Shown: positions 23,948-35,757 of the stretch, one piece after another | Layout: each line of letters starts with the position of its first letter | How positions within the stretch are numbered: the first letter of the stretch is position 1 | DNA from: Nilaparvata lugens | Lineage: Eukaryota > Arthropoda > Insecta > Hemiptera > Delphacidae | Assembly: GCF_014356525.2 (NCBI RefSeq) | Contig: NC_052511.1 | Coordinates: 6,471,486-6,535,485 of the forward strand | Direction: 5' to 3' | Length of the DNA: 64,000 nucleotides | Made by a program: the position numbers and the translations under genes | Notes under the pieces: model-generated | The model's input: only the letters and a program-made list of their open reading frames with translations | Told to the model about the DNA's origin: nothing | Databases searched by the model: none

Positions 23948-24349
23948 CTAGTAGTTCTGTGAACAGCAGACCTCACGCAGTATTTTTCATCCACAAGTAC
24001 CTGATTGAAACTATAGACCTTATGGAAAAACAGCAATAGACTGGCTTCTCCATACATCTGTGTAATCACTTGTCAGCTGATTTATGATGAATAATTCAAT
24101 GGTCTGATTTTTACTCTAATATTGACGTATGAAGGAGACTCCTTTTTCCTTTTATATTATCCTTGAAATGCAAAATTTCCGAAAACCTTGTATATACGTC
24201 GACGCGCAATTAAAAAAGGAACATACCTGTCAAATTTCATGAAAATCTATTACCGCGTTTCGCCGTAAATGCGCAACATATAAACATTTAAACATTAAGA
24301 GAAATGCCAAACCGTCGACTTGAATCTTAGACCTCACCTCGCTCGGTCA
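23948..24349 (-). mobile_element. Helitron-like repeat C, copy 5
   Basis: A full-length copy of about 402 bp. Flanking bases are T next to both ends when read in element orientation, as in most other copies. Confidence 0.65.
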
Positions 24350-24889
24350 ATTATATTGCCATGAATATAACTGTAGGTTCAACTAAGTGAATAACAGCGA
24401 AAACAGTCAATAAACTAGTCATAACAAGTAATGATTTGTAAAAGTCACCGTTATTTTATTCAATACGGTAGTAATCCATCACTGAAGAAACTCGTATGAC
24501 GTACCGTTCAAGTTGATGTCATGCAGAAAATAACTGTTTAGACAAGCTTAATTTTCAAAGTTTTCCGCGTGCTCAACCTTGTATTGCAGGTAATAACTGT
24601 TTAAGAAGCAATGAAGTAACAGATAAAGAGATTCATTGGTAGGTTGCAATTTAACGGTAGGTGACCAACCTGTTTATGAAAATAACTAGTAGCTCAGACC
24701 TACTAGTGAAATAAAAAATAAATACTTGAATGCTATTGGAATTATCTGTGATATTGAATTTCATTTCTCTGTGAGTCCTATTTTTCTCGACTGCTGTTTG
24801 AAGTGGATTAACTACATAGGTTAGTTACAAATAACTACCACGAGTTATAATAGTTAAGAGTAGTTGTTACCACGAGGGTACTGATAACA

Positions 24890-25020
24890 CCCATTTCGGA
24901 AAATGATAATAATTATAAATTTGGAAGAAAACTAGCACAGGGACTACCTAATTATTTTATCTACCAATTTAATTAGATCATTGTCATTTATATCGTATCG
25001 TAAATAAATAAATTCATTTT
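24890..25020 (+). mobile_element. LINE 3' end L, copy 2
   Basis: A diverged copy: AAATTTGGAAGAAAACTAGC ... GGACTACCTAATTATTTTA, ending GTAAATAAATAAATTC. Confidence 0.5.
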
Positions 25021-25778
25021 CTGCTGTAGCTTGAAAACTGACAGAGTTTGAGAATATTGTAAGATGAGAAATATAGGCGAATGGAGAATGGTGGAACGAA
25101 ACAGAGAATGGGAGAAATTAAAGAAGATTATTTTTTTGGAATGTTGTCAGAAAGGAGCAACAGAGATAGAATGGGTTAGAGATAGATTTTCAAGAGAGAA
25201 GAACACTGCTATGGAGAAAATCCGAACACATCGGTGAAATAAATGAGAGAAATTGTATGAAACTTGAAGAAAAGAATGCCAAAAGTTCAAAGCCAAGAAA
25301 TGGTCACAAGAAGTGATCAGTTAGAATTAGAGGGAGGACATAGAAGAACTCGGGAATGAGTAAAAATATAGAGAAGTTGATTGAATGAGAATAGAGTAAA
25401 ATATAAGAAGTTGGTGAAATTATTCATTAAGACCAGGAGAGAAACTTAGAAGCGGAAACTGAGTAGACAAAAGACAAAATACAGATTAAATTAGTGGACA
25501 GAAGACATAATAATATAAATGACAGATGATATCTTAGACCGTGGAAAGAAAGATGATATATGTGGATGAATATAATTTGAAGGAGGAAGGTGTGTGTGAT
25601 ATTGGAAATTATTTTGAAAGAAAAGTGAAAAAAAAAGTATGAGAAACAGGAGACAGATGAGACAATAAAGATGAAAATTCAGAAATGTCCAATTCAATAT
25701 GAGAATGTGAGATAAGAGTGATAGAAAATCATGATTAATAGTAAAAAAACATACGAATCAGTGAGGAGAAAGTTGAAT
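25021..25778. other. Purine-rich intergenic stretch
   Basis: GA- and A-rich sequence with scattered AGAGAGAA words. No repeat unit, ORF or RNA gene recognised. A similar stretch lies at 18390-18780, where a 77-codon Lys/Glu-rich frame (18536-18769) has no recognisable domain. Confidence 0.4.
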
Positions 25779-25927
25779 GCCTGGTTGCACAAAAACCGGT
25801 TAAATTTTAACCGTTATTAATTTCACGAAAACCAATCAGAGAAGGCATTTTTGATAAGATGGCTTCTCTGATTGGTTCTCGTGGAATTAATCACGATTAA
25901 AGTTTAACCGGCTTTTGTGCAACTGGC
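25779..25927. mobile_element. Palindromic MITE (TTGCACAAAAACCGGTTAAA ends)
   Basis: 149 bp with outer pair GCCTGGTTGCAC / GTGCAACTGGC, then GGTTAAATTTTAACCG and AACCAATCAGAGAAG. Diverged arms of the same family occur at 30074-30170, its duplicate near 35790-35880, and within the tandem array at 20.1-20.8 kb. Confidence 0.75.
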
Positions 25928-26144
25928 ACAAACTAGATGAAACAAGAGAGATGGAAATATACAATCTGATCTGTGGAGAGGTAACTCAGCCTGAGGTAGT
26001 ACATCTCTGAAAAAAAACGAACGGATTCTTGGATCGTAATCAAGCAGTTTTTTCTCTTACAATATAATTCTAATGATAAGTAATTTGTACAAACAATAAA
26101 TGAATATGTAGTAGATTGTTTCTTATGAAATGTCATCATCTTCA

Positions 26145-26773
26145 TCTAAATATATAAAAGCGAAATGGCACTCACTCACTGACTGACTGACTGACTCACT
26201 CACTCACTCGCAGAACTAAAAATCTACCGGACCAAAAACGTTCAAATTTGGTAGGTATGTTCAGTTGGCCCTTTAGAAGCTCACTAAGGAATCTTTCGGC
26301 AATAATTTAACTCTAAGGGTGGTTTTTAAGGGTTCAAAGTTCTTCTTTTAGCATGTATATTCTTCCTATTCTCTTAATTATAATTGAAAAATGTCCATAC
26401 CATATGTTAATATAGAACTATAATCTAGAGAGAGTACCTATTTGAAGAAGTTGTTAATTGGTAACTAAATTAATAATTTTGTCAGGTTGGCATTAAGTTG
26501 AGTTGACTTTGTTAGGTTGGCACCAAGTTGAAGATTGAAATGCATTTATCGCGGAAAAATTGATTGGGCACTGCTACTTCAATCAGAGCAATAATTCCTG
26601 GGAATATTATATTACTAGCCGACAGGCTCGCTTCGCTCGCCATATCCGTTTAGCCAGACGTTTTGTCTGGACCCCCGACTGGATCGTCCTAACATATAAT
26701 AAAAATGCTCAAATGAAAAATGCAGGCGAGCGAAGTGAGACGGATATGGCAGCGAAGCGAGCCTGACGGCTAG
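26145..26773 (+). mobile_element. Helitron D, copy 2
   Basis: It starts TCTAAATATATAAAAGCG and ends GACGGCTAG|T; the left flank is A. It contains the same CACTCACTGACTGACTG block and GTTGGCACCAAGTTG as copy 1, but part of the right arm of the terminal hairpin is missing. Confidence 0.8.
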
Positions 26774-26774
26774 T

Positions 26775-27061
26775 GAAGAATAATTCTATAGTCTGATTTT
26801 TACTCTAATATTGGCGTATGAAGGAGGCTCCTTTTTCCTTTTATATTATCCTTGAAATGCAAAATTCCCGAAAACCTTGTATATACGTCGACGCGCAATT
26901 AAAAAAGGAACATACTTGTCAAATTTCATGAAAATCTATCACTGCGTTTCGCCGTAAATCGCAACATATAAACATTTAAACATTAAAACATTCAAACCTT
27001 TAAACATTAAGAGAAATGCCAAAACGTCGACTTGAATCTTAGACCTCACTTCGCTCGGTCA
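26775..27061 (-). mobile_element. Helitron-like repeat C, copy 6, truncated
   Basis: Only the TGACCGAGCG half of the element is present. It abuts the CTAG end of a Helitron D copy (26145-26773) with one T between, so either the Helitron inserted here or a rearrangement joined them. Confidence 0.6.
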
Positions 27062-27830
27062 ATAACGTACAATTATCAAGTTGTCTTTTTTACTATATAT
27101 TCATTGCCCGTCACAACAGTCTTTTTGCCCAGTGTTGCACTTGTCATAGATAGAATTATTGAGGAAACCGATGTGGTTACACACATGTCAATAAAAGCAT
27201 AACTGGAACAATAACAATCGATACAAGTCTACTAGTCGATAGAGTTTTACAAGTCGGGCTCCGACCTTCGCTACTAGGAAGGAAACAAAACAGTCCTTGA
27301 CTTCCGAGCTGCCCTTTGCTGTTCTGCTGCTGATCGACATGCTCAAATCAACCGAAGCGGCAGACAACGAAGAAGAAAAGTCTTCCTTTGCAAGGCAATT
27401 AAATTGAAATGAGTGAGTGACTTGGCCGAACAGCAATCAGTGGAATTCCAGCTGTGCCGCTCTATTAGTGCAGGCTGCTGGAGGAATCTGGAGTCAAGGA
27501 GAACAACACTGATGGCTGGAAAGGATTTGCGTATTCAGTCTACTTTTATTGGCTTAACCTTTTTTGGTATCAGTTCTACTAATAGACTTCAATTGAAATT
27601 CATTACCTAGACTGAATTGGAAATAGTTTTAATTCTTCGGAGATCTTCGTAGTTGAGATTTCATAATACAAATTAAATTTATTCACTGAAAAAATTGATA
27701 CAAAGTAATCACAAGAATATAGAATGACAAACATACAAGTGAAAAAAATATGATGAATTAGTAATGGTTAATTATTAACTTCAGAGATCTTCGTAGTTGA
27801 GGCTTCATAATTCAAATCAAAATTATTTAG
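27062..27830. other. Intergenic stretch, no gene recognised
   Basis: 27240-27540 is GC-richer and not repeated in this window. Short frames on both strands (27188-27436 minus, 27413-27610 plus) lack recognisable features. A GGAGATCTTCGTAGTTGAG motif is repeated at 27638 and 27785. Confidence 0.35.
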
Positions 27831-27831
27831 C

Positions 27832-28046
27832 ACACCTTTTTATTTATTTGAAAACGACATGCAGTCAATTTATTGAGTAAATAATTAAAAACTTTTACTT
27901 ACTGACTGAAGTACTTTCGAACGTCTAGCAATCATTTTCTACAGTCAAAGATCATGAAAATGATCGCTAGACGGTCGAAAGTACTTCAGTCAGTAAGTAA
28001 AAGTTTTTAATAAGAAAACAAAGATATTGTCAAATTTCACTAAACA
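27832..28046. repeat. Palindromic terminal repeat (TGATCGCTAGACGGTCGAAA type), copy 1
   Basis: Two opposed copies of CTTACTGACTGAAGTACTTT / AAAGTACTTCAGTCAGTAAG meet near 27957. Outside them lies ATGCAGTCAATTTATTGAG, also found at 28.95 kb and 54.9 kb. A GATC-hairpin-GGTCGAAAG core gives it the general form of the other Penelope-like ends here, with a different sequence. Confidence 0.55.
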
Positions 28047-28067
28047 TTTTTAGTAATAGCAATATAG

Positions 28068-28652
28068 GGATCCGACACGAACAATTTCGATCAAATGCAA
28101 TTCTTGATGGCGGCTAAAATGGCGAAAATGTTGTCAAAAAAAGGATTTTTTGTGATTGTCTCGAAAATGGCTCCAACGATTTTCATCAAATTCATACCTA
28201 AAATAGTCATTGATAAGATTATAATCAACTTCTACAAGTCCCATATTTGTAAAAATTTCAGGAGCTCCGCTCCATCTACGCAAAGTTTGATTGTAGTTTT
28301 CCAATTATCAGGCTTTAGATACAATTTAAACAAAAAATTCAAGTGGAAAAAATTGAGCATGAAAGTCTCTACAATTGATGTCCAGTAATATTTTCACCTA
28401 AAATTGAAAATAAGCTCGAAATTCGAGAAAATGTGATTATCCAATTGCAAACTGTTGGGAACTGTTGATTCTATAATATCATTCACTATAAAGAGATATC
28501 AGATCTCGTGTGTCTTCAGCGTTATTTTCCTGTCACCAGCTGGCTCAGATCTTTGTTTATAAGTAGACTTGAGATGCGCTTGTACACTAGCGTCAGGTGA
28601 TCAATTTTGATAACGGCAAGGAAAGATGAGTGAGTGCGCCACACCAGATTTT
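28068..28652 (+). mobile_element. Repeat F, copy 2, truncated
   Basis: It begins at GGATCCGACACGAACAATTT and runs to the CACCAGATTTTT end. It is the left arm of the long inverted repeat whose right arm is copy 3. Confidence 0.7.
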
Positions 28653-29780
28653 TGTGAGTAGTATCACAGAGAAATCATAGTAAAAATAGTGCATAAAATG
28701 CATTATGCTATATTTTCTCTATGGGGATAGTGAAAAAACATGAAAAACTCTATAACAAATAGAGAAAACATAGCATGAATAATGCATTATGCTATATTTC
28801 CTCTCTCTATGGTAGTATCTTGTCCACTTGAAAACTTGTCGCTCTATATTTCCGTTAATACTTTGTATGCATTTTTAGTAAATAATTTTAGGTGATGGTT
28901 TCTTGATCCATTCCGAGCTGCTTTGTATTAACACACTTTTTTATGTATTTGAACACGACATGCAGTCAATTTATTGAGTAAATAATTAAAAACTTTCAAT
29001 AAATTTAGTAGAATTGATGGTGATGTTGTGAAATCTCTCCATAATAAGAAAACAAATATATTGTCAAATTTCACTAAACATCACCATCAATTCTACTAAT
29101 TTTTTCACTATCCCATAGAGAAAATATAGCATAATGCATTTTATGCACTATTTTTACTATGATTTCTCTGTGATACTACTCACAAAAATCTGGTGTGGCG
29201 CACTCACTCATCTTTCCTTGCCGTTATCAAAATTGATCACCTGACGCTATTGTACAAGCGCATCTCAAGTCTACTTATAAACAAAGATCTGAGCCAGCTG
29301 GTGACAGGAAAATAACGCTGAAGACACACGAGATCTGATATCTCTTTATAGTGAATGATATTATAGAATCAACAGTTCCCAACAGTTTGCAATTGGATAA
29401 TCACATTTTCTCGAATTTCGAGCTTATTTTCAATTTTAGGTGAAAATATTACTGGACATCAATTGTAGAGACTTTCATGCTCAATTTTTTCCACTTGAAT
29501 TTTTTGTTTAAATTGTATCTAAAGTCTGATAATTGAGAAACTAAAATCAAACTTTGCATTGATGGGGCGGAGCTCCTGAAATTTTTACAAATATGGGACT
29601 TGTGGAAGTTGATAGAGCTTATCGATGACTATTTTAGGTATGAATTTGATCAAAATCGTTGGAGCCGTTTTCGAGAAAATAACAAAAAACCCTGTTTTTG
29701 ACAACATTTTCGCCATTTTAGCCGCCATCTTGAATTGCATTTGATCGAAATTTTTCGTGTCGGATCCTTATATTGTAAGG
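28068..29780. repeat. 1.7-kb inverted repeat
   Basis: The arms 28068-28736 and about 29105-29780 are reverse complements. They are almost identical in the inner 200 bp (CACCAGATTTTTGTGAGTAG, CACAGAGAAATCATAG) and about 90% similar further out by eye. The loop of about 370 bp holds further short inverted motifs. Confidence 0.8.
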
Positions 29781-29863
29781 ACCTTAGATTCCAAATTTCA
29801 AGTCATTCCGATAGTTGGGAGATGAGATATCGTGTACACACACACACACACACATACACTCAT

Positions 29864-29894
<31 letters not shown>

Positions 29895-30028
29895 GACCAA
29901 TACCCAAAAACCACATTTGGACTCTGGGGACCTTGAAACGTATAGAAATTTAGAAATTGGGGTAGCTTAATTTTTTTCGGAAAGCAATACTTTCTTTACC
30001 TTTGGTAATAGGGAAAGGTAAGTAAAAA
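29190..30028 (-). mobile_element. Repeat F, copy 3
   Basis: A nearly complete minus-oriented copy with a CA microsatellite at 29838-29892. It forms the right arm of the inverted repeat with copy 2. Its distal part begins the first segmental duplication. Confidence 0.75.
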
Positions 30029-31191
30029 GTACAGTAATTTACTGGACTGTGCTCGTGAATAGAAGTCTCAATTGCACAAACGTCTGTTGAATTTTAATCG
30101 TGATTGAAGGCCTCAAGAACCAATCAGAGAAGCCTTCTCCTCGGGAAAGTCTTCTCTTATTGGTCTAGGCTTACAGTAATTGATATAGAAATGTCGATAG
30201 CGAGCTAAAATCTACATATCGACCTGACCCTTCTGTTCGTATGCTTCTAAAGTTTAGTGAAAGTTGGATTGAACCTTACATACCTAGTTTTCTCTTATTC
30301 ACCTCCTATTCACTGAGATAACCACTTTGATGCAAAAACCATACTAACACTGTTATGTACAACATGAGTTTTCACTGCTGAATATTTTGCTTGTCCTTGG
30401 GGCTTTCTAGCATATCGGACTGTTTACAGTGATAAAATGAACATCCAGTCCCAGAGCGATAGCAGCTTAGCATATCGCGTGACTTTTGTGCAGATTTGAT
30501 CAGTTGGTCAACAAAACTTCTGGATTACGATCTAGGCATCCGTTCGTTTCTTCAGAGGTTCCTGAAACTAGGCAAAAGAATCCTAGGCAGATATCCTTAA
30601 ATCAGAATCTGCATTTCCATTCTTTTATCCAACCTTCTTCCACTTCTTTTCCTTTGATAATCTCTTATGAATTTAGTATCTTCTACTACTTTATCACTCT
30701 ATTTTCACATTTCGAGAGTTCTTTATATATCTATGAGAGAATATAATATTCTATTAAAAGTACAGTATGTTTATTCATACTGTATTCATTACAAATATTT
30801 ATTTATGTTCCTTTATATATCTATGATTGCCTGTTGTCTTGAGTATGATCTCATGATTTCCCAATAATTTATTCTTTTCACTATTCTTATTCCAATCCTT
30901 CTTATTTCTTCAACTTCATTCTCATGAGAATAATGAAATTCCACATGAAATATTGAAACAGTCACTATCCTCTTTCAGGTTTCCTCCACTTTAATTGTAA
31001 AAATATTGTCATAGTAACAATAATATTGCAAAAATACTCATTTATACTCAATGTGTAACTTTTCATAAAAGAATAGGCCTACTAAACACAAAGTGGATTC
31101 TTCTCACCACTTCCCATTCCAAACCTCTTACTCATTCGTATTATCATTTTTTAGTTATTTTCTATTGAAAAAATGATACTAATTTTTTAAC

Positions 31192-31391
31192 TAGCAGCAT
31201 AGAGATCCCGGGTTCAAACTCTCTCATTACCAAACGTTTTTAACCAGATCACTCCCGGATGGTCACGTTTAACTGTCGGTCCCGGCTGAAGTATGACAGT
31301 CGTAAGGCCCATTGACGGCTTAAATTATATTATATTCAGGCGGTGGGACCTTCCCGCAAGGGGCTTCCCACCAACAAAAGCCATACGAATC
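31192..31391 (+). mobile_element. SINE, 5'-truncated, copy in duplication 1A
   Basis: It starts inside the tRNA-like head (TAGCAGCATAGAGATCCCGG), keeps the B box GGGTTCAAACTC and the whole body, and ends AAAGCCATACGAATC. The A box is missing. Confidence 0.65.
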
Positions 31392-31639
31392 TACTTCAAT
31401 ACTAATTTTGAATTACCCTTTTGAAATGCTTTATTCATTCATCATAGCATGTTTCGACTATTTATAGCTATTTTCAAATAGCCAAAACATGTTGTCAATA
31501 AATAGGTATTCCAATAGTAGCATACTTGATACTTGACAGTTTTTATTTCATTCTATCAATTTATTGTAGTAGCCCTATACGAAAAAGTGCATATTATTTT
31601 TCCCCTTATTTACTCTTATTTTTTCTTATTCTCCTTGTT

Positions 31640-31712
31640 TTGTTGTTGTTGTTGTTCTTCTTCTTCTTCCCCTTCTCCTTCTTCTTCTTCTTCTTCTTCC
31701 TTCCTTCTTCTT
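31640..31712. repeat. TTC microsatellite at the end of duplication 1A
   Basis: GTTGTTGTTGTTC followed by TTC repeats with CCCC interruptions. The paralogue is at 37230-37330 with a longer TTC run. Confidence 0.85.
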
Positions 31713-31904
31713 CCTGTCCTTCACAAGTTGTCTCTCTTCACTGCTGTCTAGTGACTCATCGTAGTTCTGCGTGCGACCTGAATCTGTCTTCTTCTGCCTT
31801 ATTTATCTTCTTCTACCTTATTCTGTCTTCTGTGTTGCCTTGTCTAGTCTTGCCTTGCCCAAGGAACCTAGAGCAGCAAGAAAGATTGACGACGACTGTC
31901 TTCC

Positions 31905-32030
31905 TTCCTTCTCTGTCAGACACGTATCTACCGTGTCTTTCCTTCTCTGTCTGACACGTACCTACCGTGTTTACCTTCTCTGTCCGACACGTGTCTTCCT
32001 TCTCTTGCTGTCTGACACGTACCGACGTGG
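31905..32030. repeat. Short tandem repeat with GACACGTA motif
   Basis: About four units of CTTCCTTCTCTGTCTGACAC plus GTACCTACCGTGT, about 30-34 bp each. The surrounding stretch 31730-32210 is GC-richer than its neighbours and did not match other repeats. No ORF with recognisable domains. Confidence 0.7.
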
Positions 32031-32512
32031 TTTTGTCGACTGTTTTTCGATAAAAACCACAACTGCAAATCACCGAATGGAAATCAGCATTGCAATTCTT
32101 AGCGACCGCAGGGCGAAAGTTCGTCTATGTTGTCCCACTGGCAGTGACGAGCCTCATTGTTTTGTATGGTTGAGAAGTCACGGAAACATCTTCTGACTGA
32201 CACACTGACAGGTTAACCGCAGAAAAATTGGGGAATCGATGGGGCTCGATCGTCAAACAAGACTGACTATGATAACGGAATAGCATAATTTGCATATACT
32301 ATTGACCGATCACATTATTTATGAAAACACTTGAGGGGGTCAGAATACGAGGGGTCAAAGTGATATTTATCATTTTTACTTGCCTTGCCCTATTACCATA
32401 GGTAAGGAAAGTATGCTTTCCGAAAAAAATTAAGGTATCTCAATTTCTAAATTTCTATACGTTTCAAGGTCCCCTGAGTCCACAAAACTGGTTTTTGGGT
32501 ATTGGTCTGTAT

Positions 32513-32522
32513 GTGTGTGTTG

Positions 32523-32608
<86 letters not shown>

Positions 32609-32622
32609 TGTGGTGTGGTGTG

Positions 32623-32653
<31 letters not shown>

Positions 32654-32654
32654 T

Positions 32655-32692
<38 letters not shown>

Positions 32693-32735
32693 GTGTGTGT
32701 GTGGTGTGTGTGTGTTGTGTGTGTGTGTGTGTGTG

Positions 32736-32775
<40 letters not shown>

Positions 32776-32833
32776 TGTGTGTGTGTGTGTGGTGTGTGTG
32801 TGTGTGTGTGTGTGGTGTGTGTGGTGTGTGTGT

Positions 32834-32867
<34 letters not shown>

Positions 32868-32868
32868 A
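32513..32868. repeat. Very long GT microsatellite with GGTG/TTGTG interruptions
   Basis: About 355 bp of (GT)n is broken at intervals by GGTGTG and TTGTGT. It is the internal microsatellite of repeat F copy 4. All frames through it are Val-Cys or His-Thr artefacts. Confidence 0.95.
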
Positions 32869-33114
32869 GTGTATGTGCATCTCCCAATAACGGAATGACT
32901 TGAAATTTGGAACTTAAGGTCCTTACACTATAAGGATCCGACACGAACAATTTCGATCAAATGCAATTCAAGATGACGGCTAAAATGGCGTCAAAAACAG
33001 GGTTTTTCGTGATTTTCTCGGAAACGGCTTCCAACGATTTGATCAAATTCATACTAAAATAGTCATCGATAAGCTCTATCAACTGCCACAAGTCCCATAT
33101 CTGTAAAATTTATT

Positions 33115-33765
33115 TATATTTATTTATTATTCAAGGTGATACAATACTATAATTAGGAAAGAAAAAACAGGCAATTGCCCAAAACTTCTTCAGTTCCTGG
33201 ATTTTCACATATTAAAAATAGTCCAAACAATTAGGTTAAGTTAATTTTGATTTCTGCCAAAGTTTCCGCACCATCCGAGGAAGATAACACAGATATAAAA
33301 TTGATTTTGAATTTCACAATGTTGATATAAAGCCGAAAACAATAATCAATCCGAAATTCGATTAAATTAATTGAAATAAATTAAAAATTTGAAGACAAAA
33401 ATTAGACACTCACTTTCAGCATTTTTTGAAGTACATCTCCATTATTCTCCAAAAAAAAACTCTCATATTTTTTCGGAAACGAGTTAAATAATACTGTAGA
33501 TAATTACAAACTATTAAGTGTAAAAAATATCACTGAAAACTTTACTGTGGGACAGTGGAACTTAGGATGTTGCTACAATTTACTTAATTCTTGTGAGTAT
33601 TATGTTGTACTAGTAATGTGTAATACAGGTCCCCTGGATTTCTATTCAAGCAAGAAATGTCATCCCTTATTGAATGGTAGGATCAGAATAGGTCTTGACA
33701 ACAACTGTAACAACTGACCTGTTGTTATGTTTTCTCAAAAATTAATTAATAAATTTCAGGAACTC
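33115..33765 (-). mobile_element. LINE-like insertion inside repeat F
   Basis: On the minus strand it ends in an AAATAAATATAAATAAAT tail, with AAGTTTTGGGCAATTGCC upstream. The flanking AAATTT is a possible short target duplication. A diverged fragment of the same family lies at about 55230-55345. No convincing ORF remains. Confidence 0.5.
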
Positions 33766-34217
33766 CGCCCCATCAATGCAGATAGGTTCCCAATTATCAG
33801 GCTTCAGATACAATTGAAACAGAAAAATCAAGTGGGTAGATTGAGCATGAAAATCTCTACAATTAATGTTCAGTAACATTTTCACCCTAAATTGAAAATA
33901 AGCTTTAAATTCGAGAAAATGTGATTATTCAATTGCAAATTATTGTTGATTCTATTAAATCATTCACTATGAAGAGATAGCAGACCTCGTGTGTCTCCAG
34001 CATTATTGTCCTGTCACCAGCTGGCTTGAATAGTAGACTCGAGATGCGCGGGAACACTAGCGTCTGGTGATCAATTTTCATAACGGCAAGGAAAGTTGTG
34101 TGAGTGCGCCACACCAGATTTTTTGAGTTAGCTACAGTAATCGATAGCAGAAAGTGGTGAAAATCTAGTAAACAAGAGGTATAAGCGTAAGTCTAATCAG
34201 TGCTGACATCTGGTGTG

Positions 34218-35160
34218 TACAAAACTACATTTTCAAACAGCTGTTATTTGATTGAGCAAGGGGTCCAAGTGACTTGGATCCCTTGTTTACAGGGACACGG
34301 TTGCTCGTATCCATCAAATTAAATTAACCTTGATTGAGCCATGTCACCAGAAAAAGATACTTCAAGAACCATTAGCGAATCAGATAATATTGCAATGAGG
34401 TCATTAATTATTGTTCAATTGCTGGCAAATTGATAGATTTATGTGTAGCTAGACAATAGAGTTTGTTTGGTAAACAAAGGGTACAAGTGTACTTCTTATC
34501 ACTATTTAGCTGATAATTGAGAAAGGAGAGCAATTTGAGACATGAACTGTACGTTTGATTTGGTAAAAGTATACTGAATAGTTGAAGGAATAGGTGAATA
34601 TAATTTCTATATTCATTTCATGAATGAAAAATTAATTGATGTAAATAACTTAGGCTCAATTTTCTCGAAGCTAACAATATGTCACTTGGACCCCTTGTAT
34701 TATAACCCCTTCACTTAGTTAATCTACTTATTTAGATTCAATCATTAATTGGTAGGCAGCATTCCATCCTTTTCTGACAGAGCTGTACTTTCCAGTAGGA
34801 TGTAGCTCTGGACCCTGGGGCTAGTTTAGTTTAAGGTGCGTACAGACTGTCGCTCCGAACGTCACTCCAGCAGAGCGATTGATGATCGACCGGCGAGCAA
34901 CAGTCGTTCGACCGGGGAACGCGAAAAGATATAACATCTTCCGTACGTTCATGATGAGTGCGTGGGCGGAGCGACTGTGGTACGATGGTGGTACGAGGGC
35001 GGTACGAGGGAGGAGCGTGCTCGGTGCGGGTTTGAAGCGCGAATATGTTTACGCAGCTTAAGAGCTACTTAGTTTATAGGGATTCGAAAATATTTTTGCA
35101 GTAAATGGTTTGGAGTGATATGATATATTGTCTGGGGATAGTTTACTTATAGTAATTCGT
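34218..35160. repeat. Segmental duplication 2, copy A
   Basis: It starts at CTACATTTTCAAACAGCTG and includes GATTGAGCAAGGGGTCCAAG and GTAGGCAGCATTCCATCC. It carries the GC-rich MITE at 34834-35058 and lacks the two retroelement insertions present in copy B. Confidence 0.85.
34834..35058. mobile_element. GC-rich MITE sharing AGGTGCGTAC ends, copy 2
   Basis: It opens AGGTGCGTACAGACTG and closes ACGCAGCT, with the interior motif GCGATTGATGATCGACCGG. It is absent from the paralogous duplicated segment, where the sequence runs uninterrupted through TTTAGAGTTACT at about 40552-40563. The exact right end is ambiguous by two bases. Confidence 0.8.
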
Positions 35161-35397
35161 GAATGTAATAAAGTAGTCAATCATATCATTCAATAGTGAA
35201 AATAATGCCATCTTAGAATGAATAATACCGTAATATTTATTTTTTGAAGATGAAATTTTGCAGGTGTGTTCCTTTTCTGCGCAAACATTCCTGTAGTCTC
35301 TCCATCACATTGTCCATGGTTTGACTTAACATTACAACTGGAATTGAAATCGCTTCTCGAATCTTGGCTTTCAATTCTGCAACAACGGAAGATTCGA

Positions 35398-35757
35398 GAA
35401 TTTGATCAAAATCGTTGGAGCCGTTTTCGAGAAAATAACAAAAAAACCATGTTTTTGACAACATTTTCGCCATTTTAGCCGCCATCTTGAATTGCATTTG
35501 ATCGAAATGTCGGATCCTTATATTGTAAGGACCTTAGATTCCAAATTTCAAGTCATTCCGATAATTGGGAGATGAGATATCGTGTACACAGACACACACA
35601 TACACACACACATACAGATCAATACCCAAAAACCACATTGGACTCTGGGGACCTTGAAACGTATAGAAATTTAGAAATTGGGGTACCTTAATTTTTTTCG
35701 GAAAGCAATACTTCCTTACCTATGGTAATAGGGAAAGGAAGTAAAAGTACAGTAATT
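35398..35757 (-). mobile_element. Repeat F, copy 5, fragment
   Basis: Only the GT-containing end is present, from GATCAAAATCGTTGGAGCC to GGGAAAGGAAGTAAAAG. It opens the second copy of the first segmental duplication. Confidence 0.7.

Larger units (their letters stand above)
29642..31712. repeat. Segmental duplication 1, copy A
   Basis: About 2 kb is repeated at 35398-37330. It runs from the end of repeat F through a CACAAACGTCTGTTGAATTT region, a single-copy-looking AT-rich part, a truncated SINE and a TTC microsatellite. The copies differ by many small indels. No gene was recognised; short frames are not conserved between copies. Confidence 0.85.
32373..34124 (+). mobile_element. Repeat F, copy 4, with expanded GT tract and nested LINE-like insert
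   Basis: The first end is at 32373 and the last at 34124. The internal GT microsatellite has grown to about 355 bp. The interval of roughly 33115-33765 is foreign; it starts with an ATTTATTTATATTTATT tail and is flanked by AAATTT on both sides. Confidence 0.75.

Noticed and set aside
31192..31240. Possible tRNA gene (GGGTTCAAA T-arm)
   Set aside because: The A-box half is missing and the sequence continues into a repeated SINE body; the fuller copy at 56.5 kb confirms a SINE.
32447..32950. Frames of 120-167 codons on both strands
   Set aside because: Pure translation of the GT/CA microsatellite (Val-Cys and His-Thr repeats).
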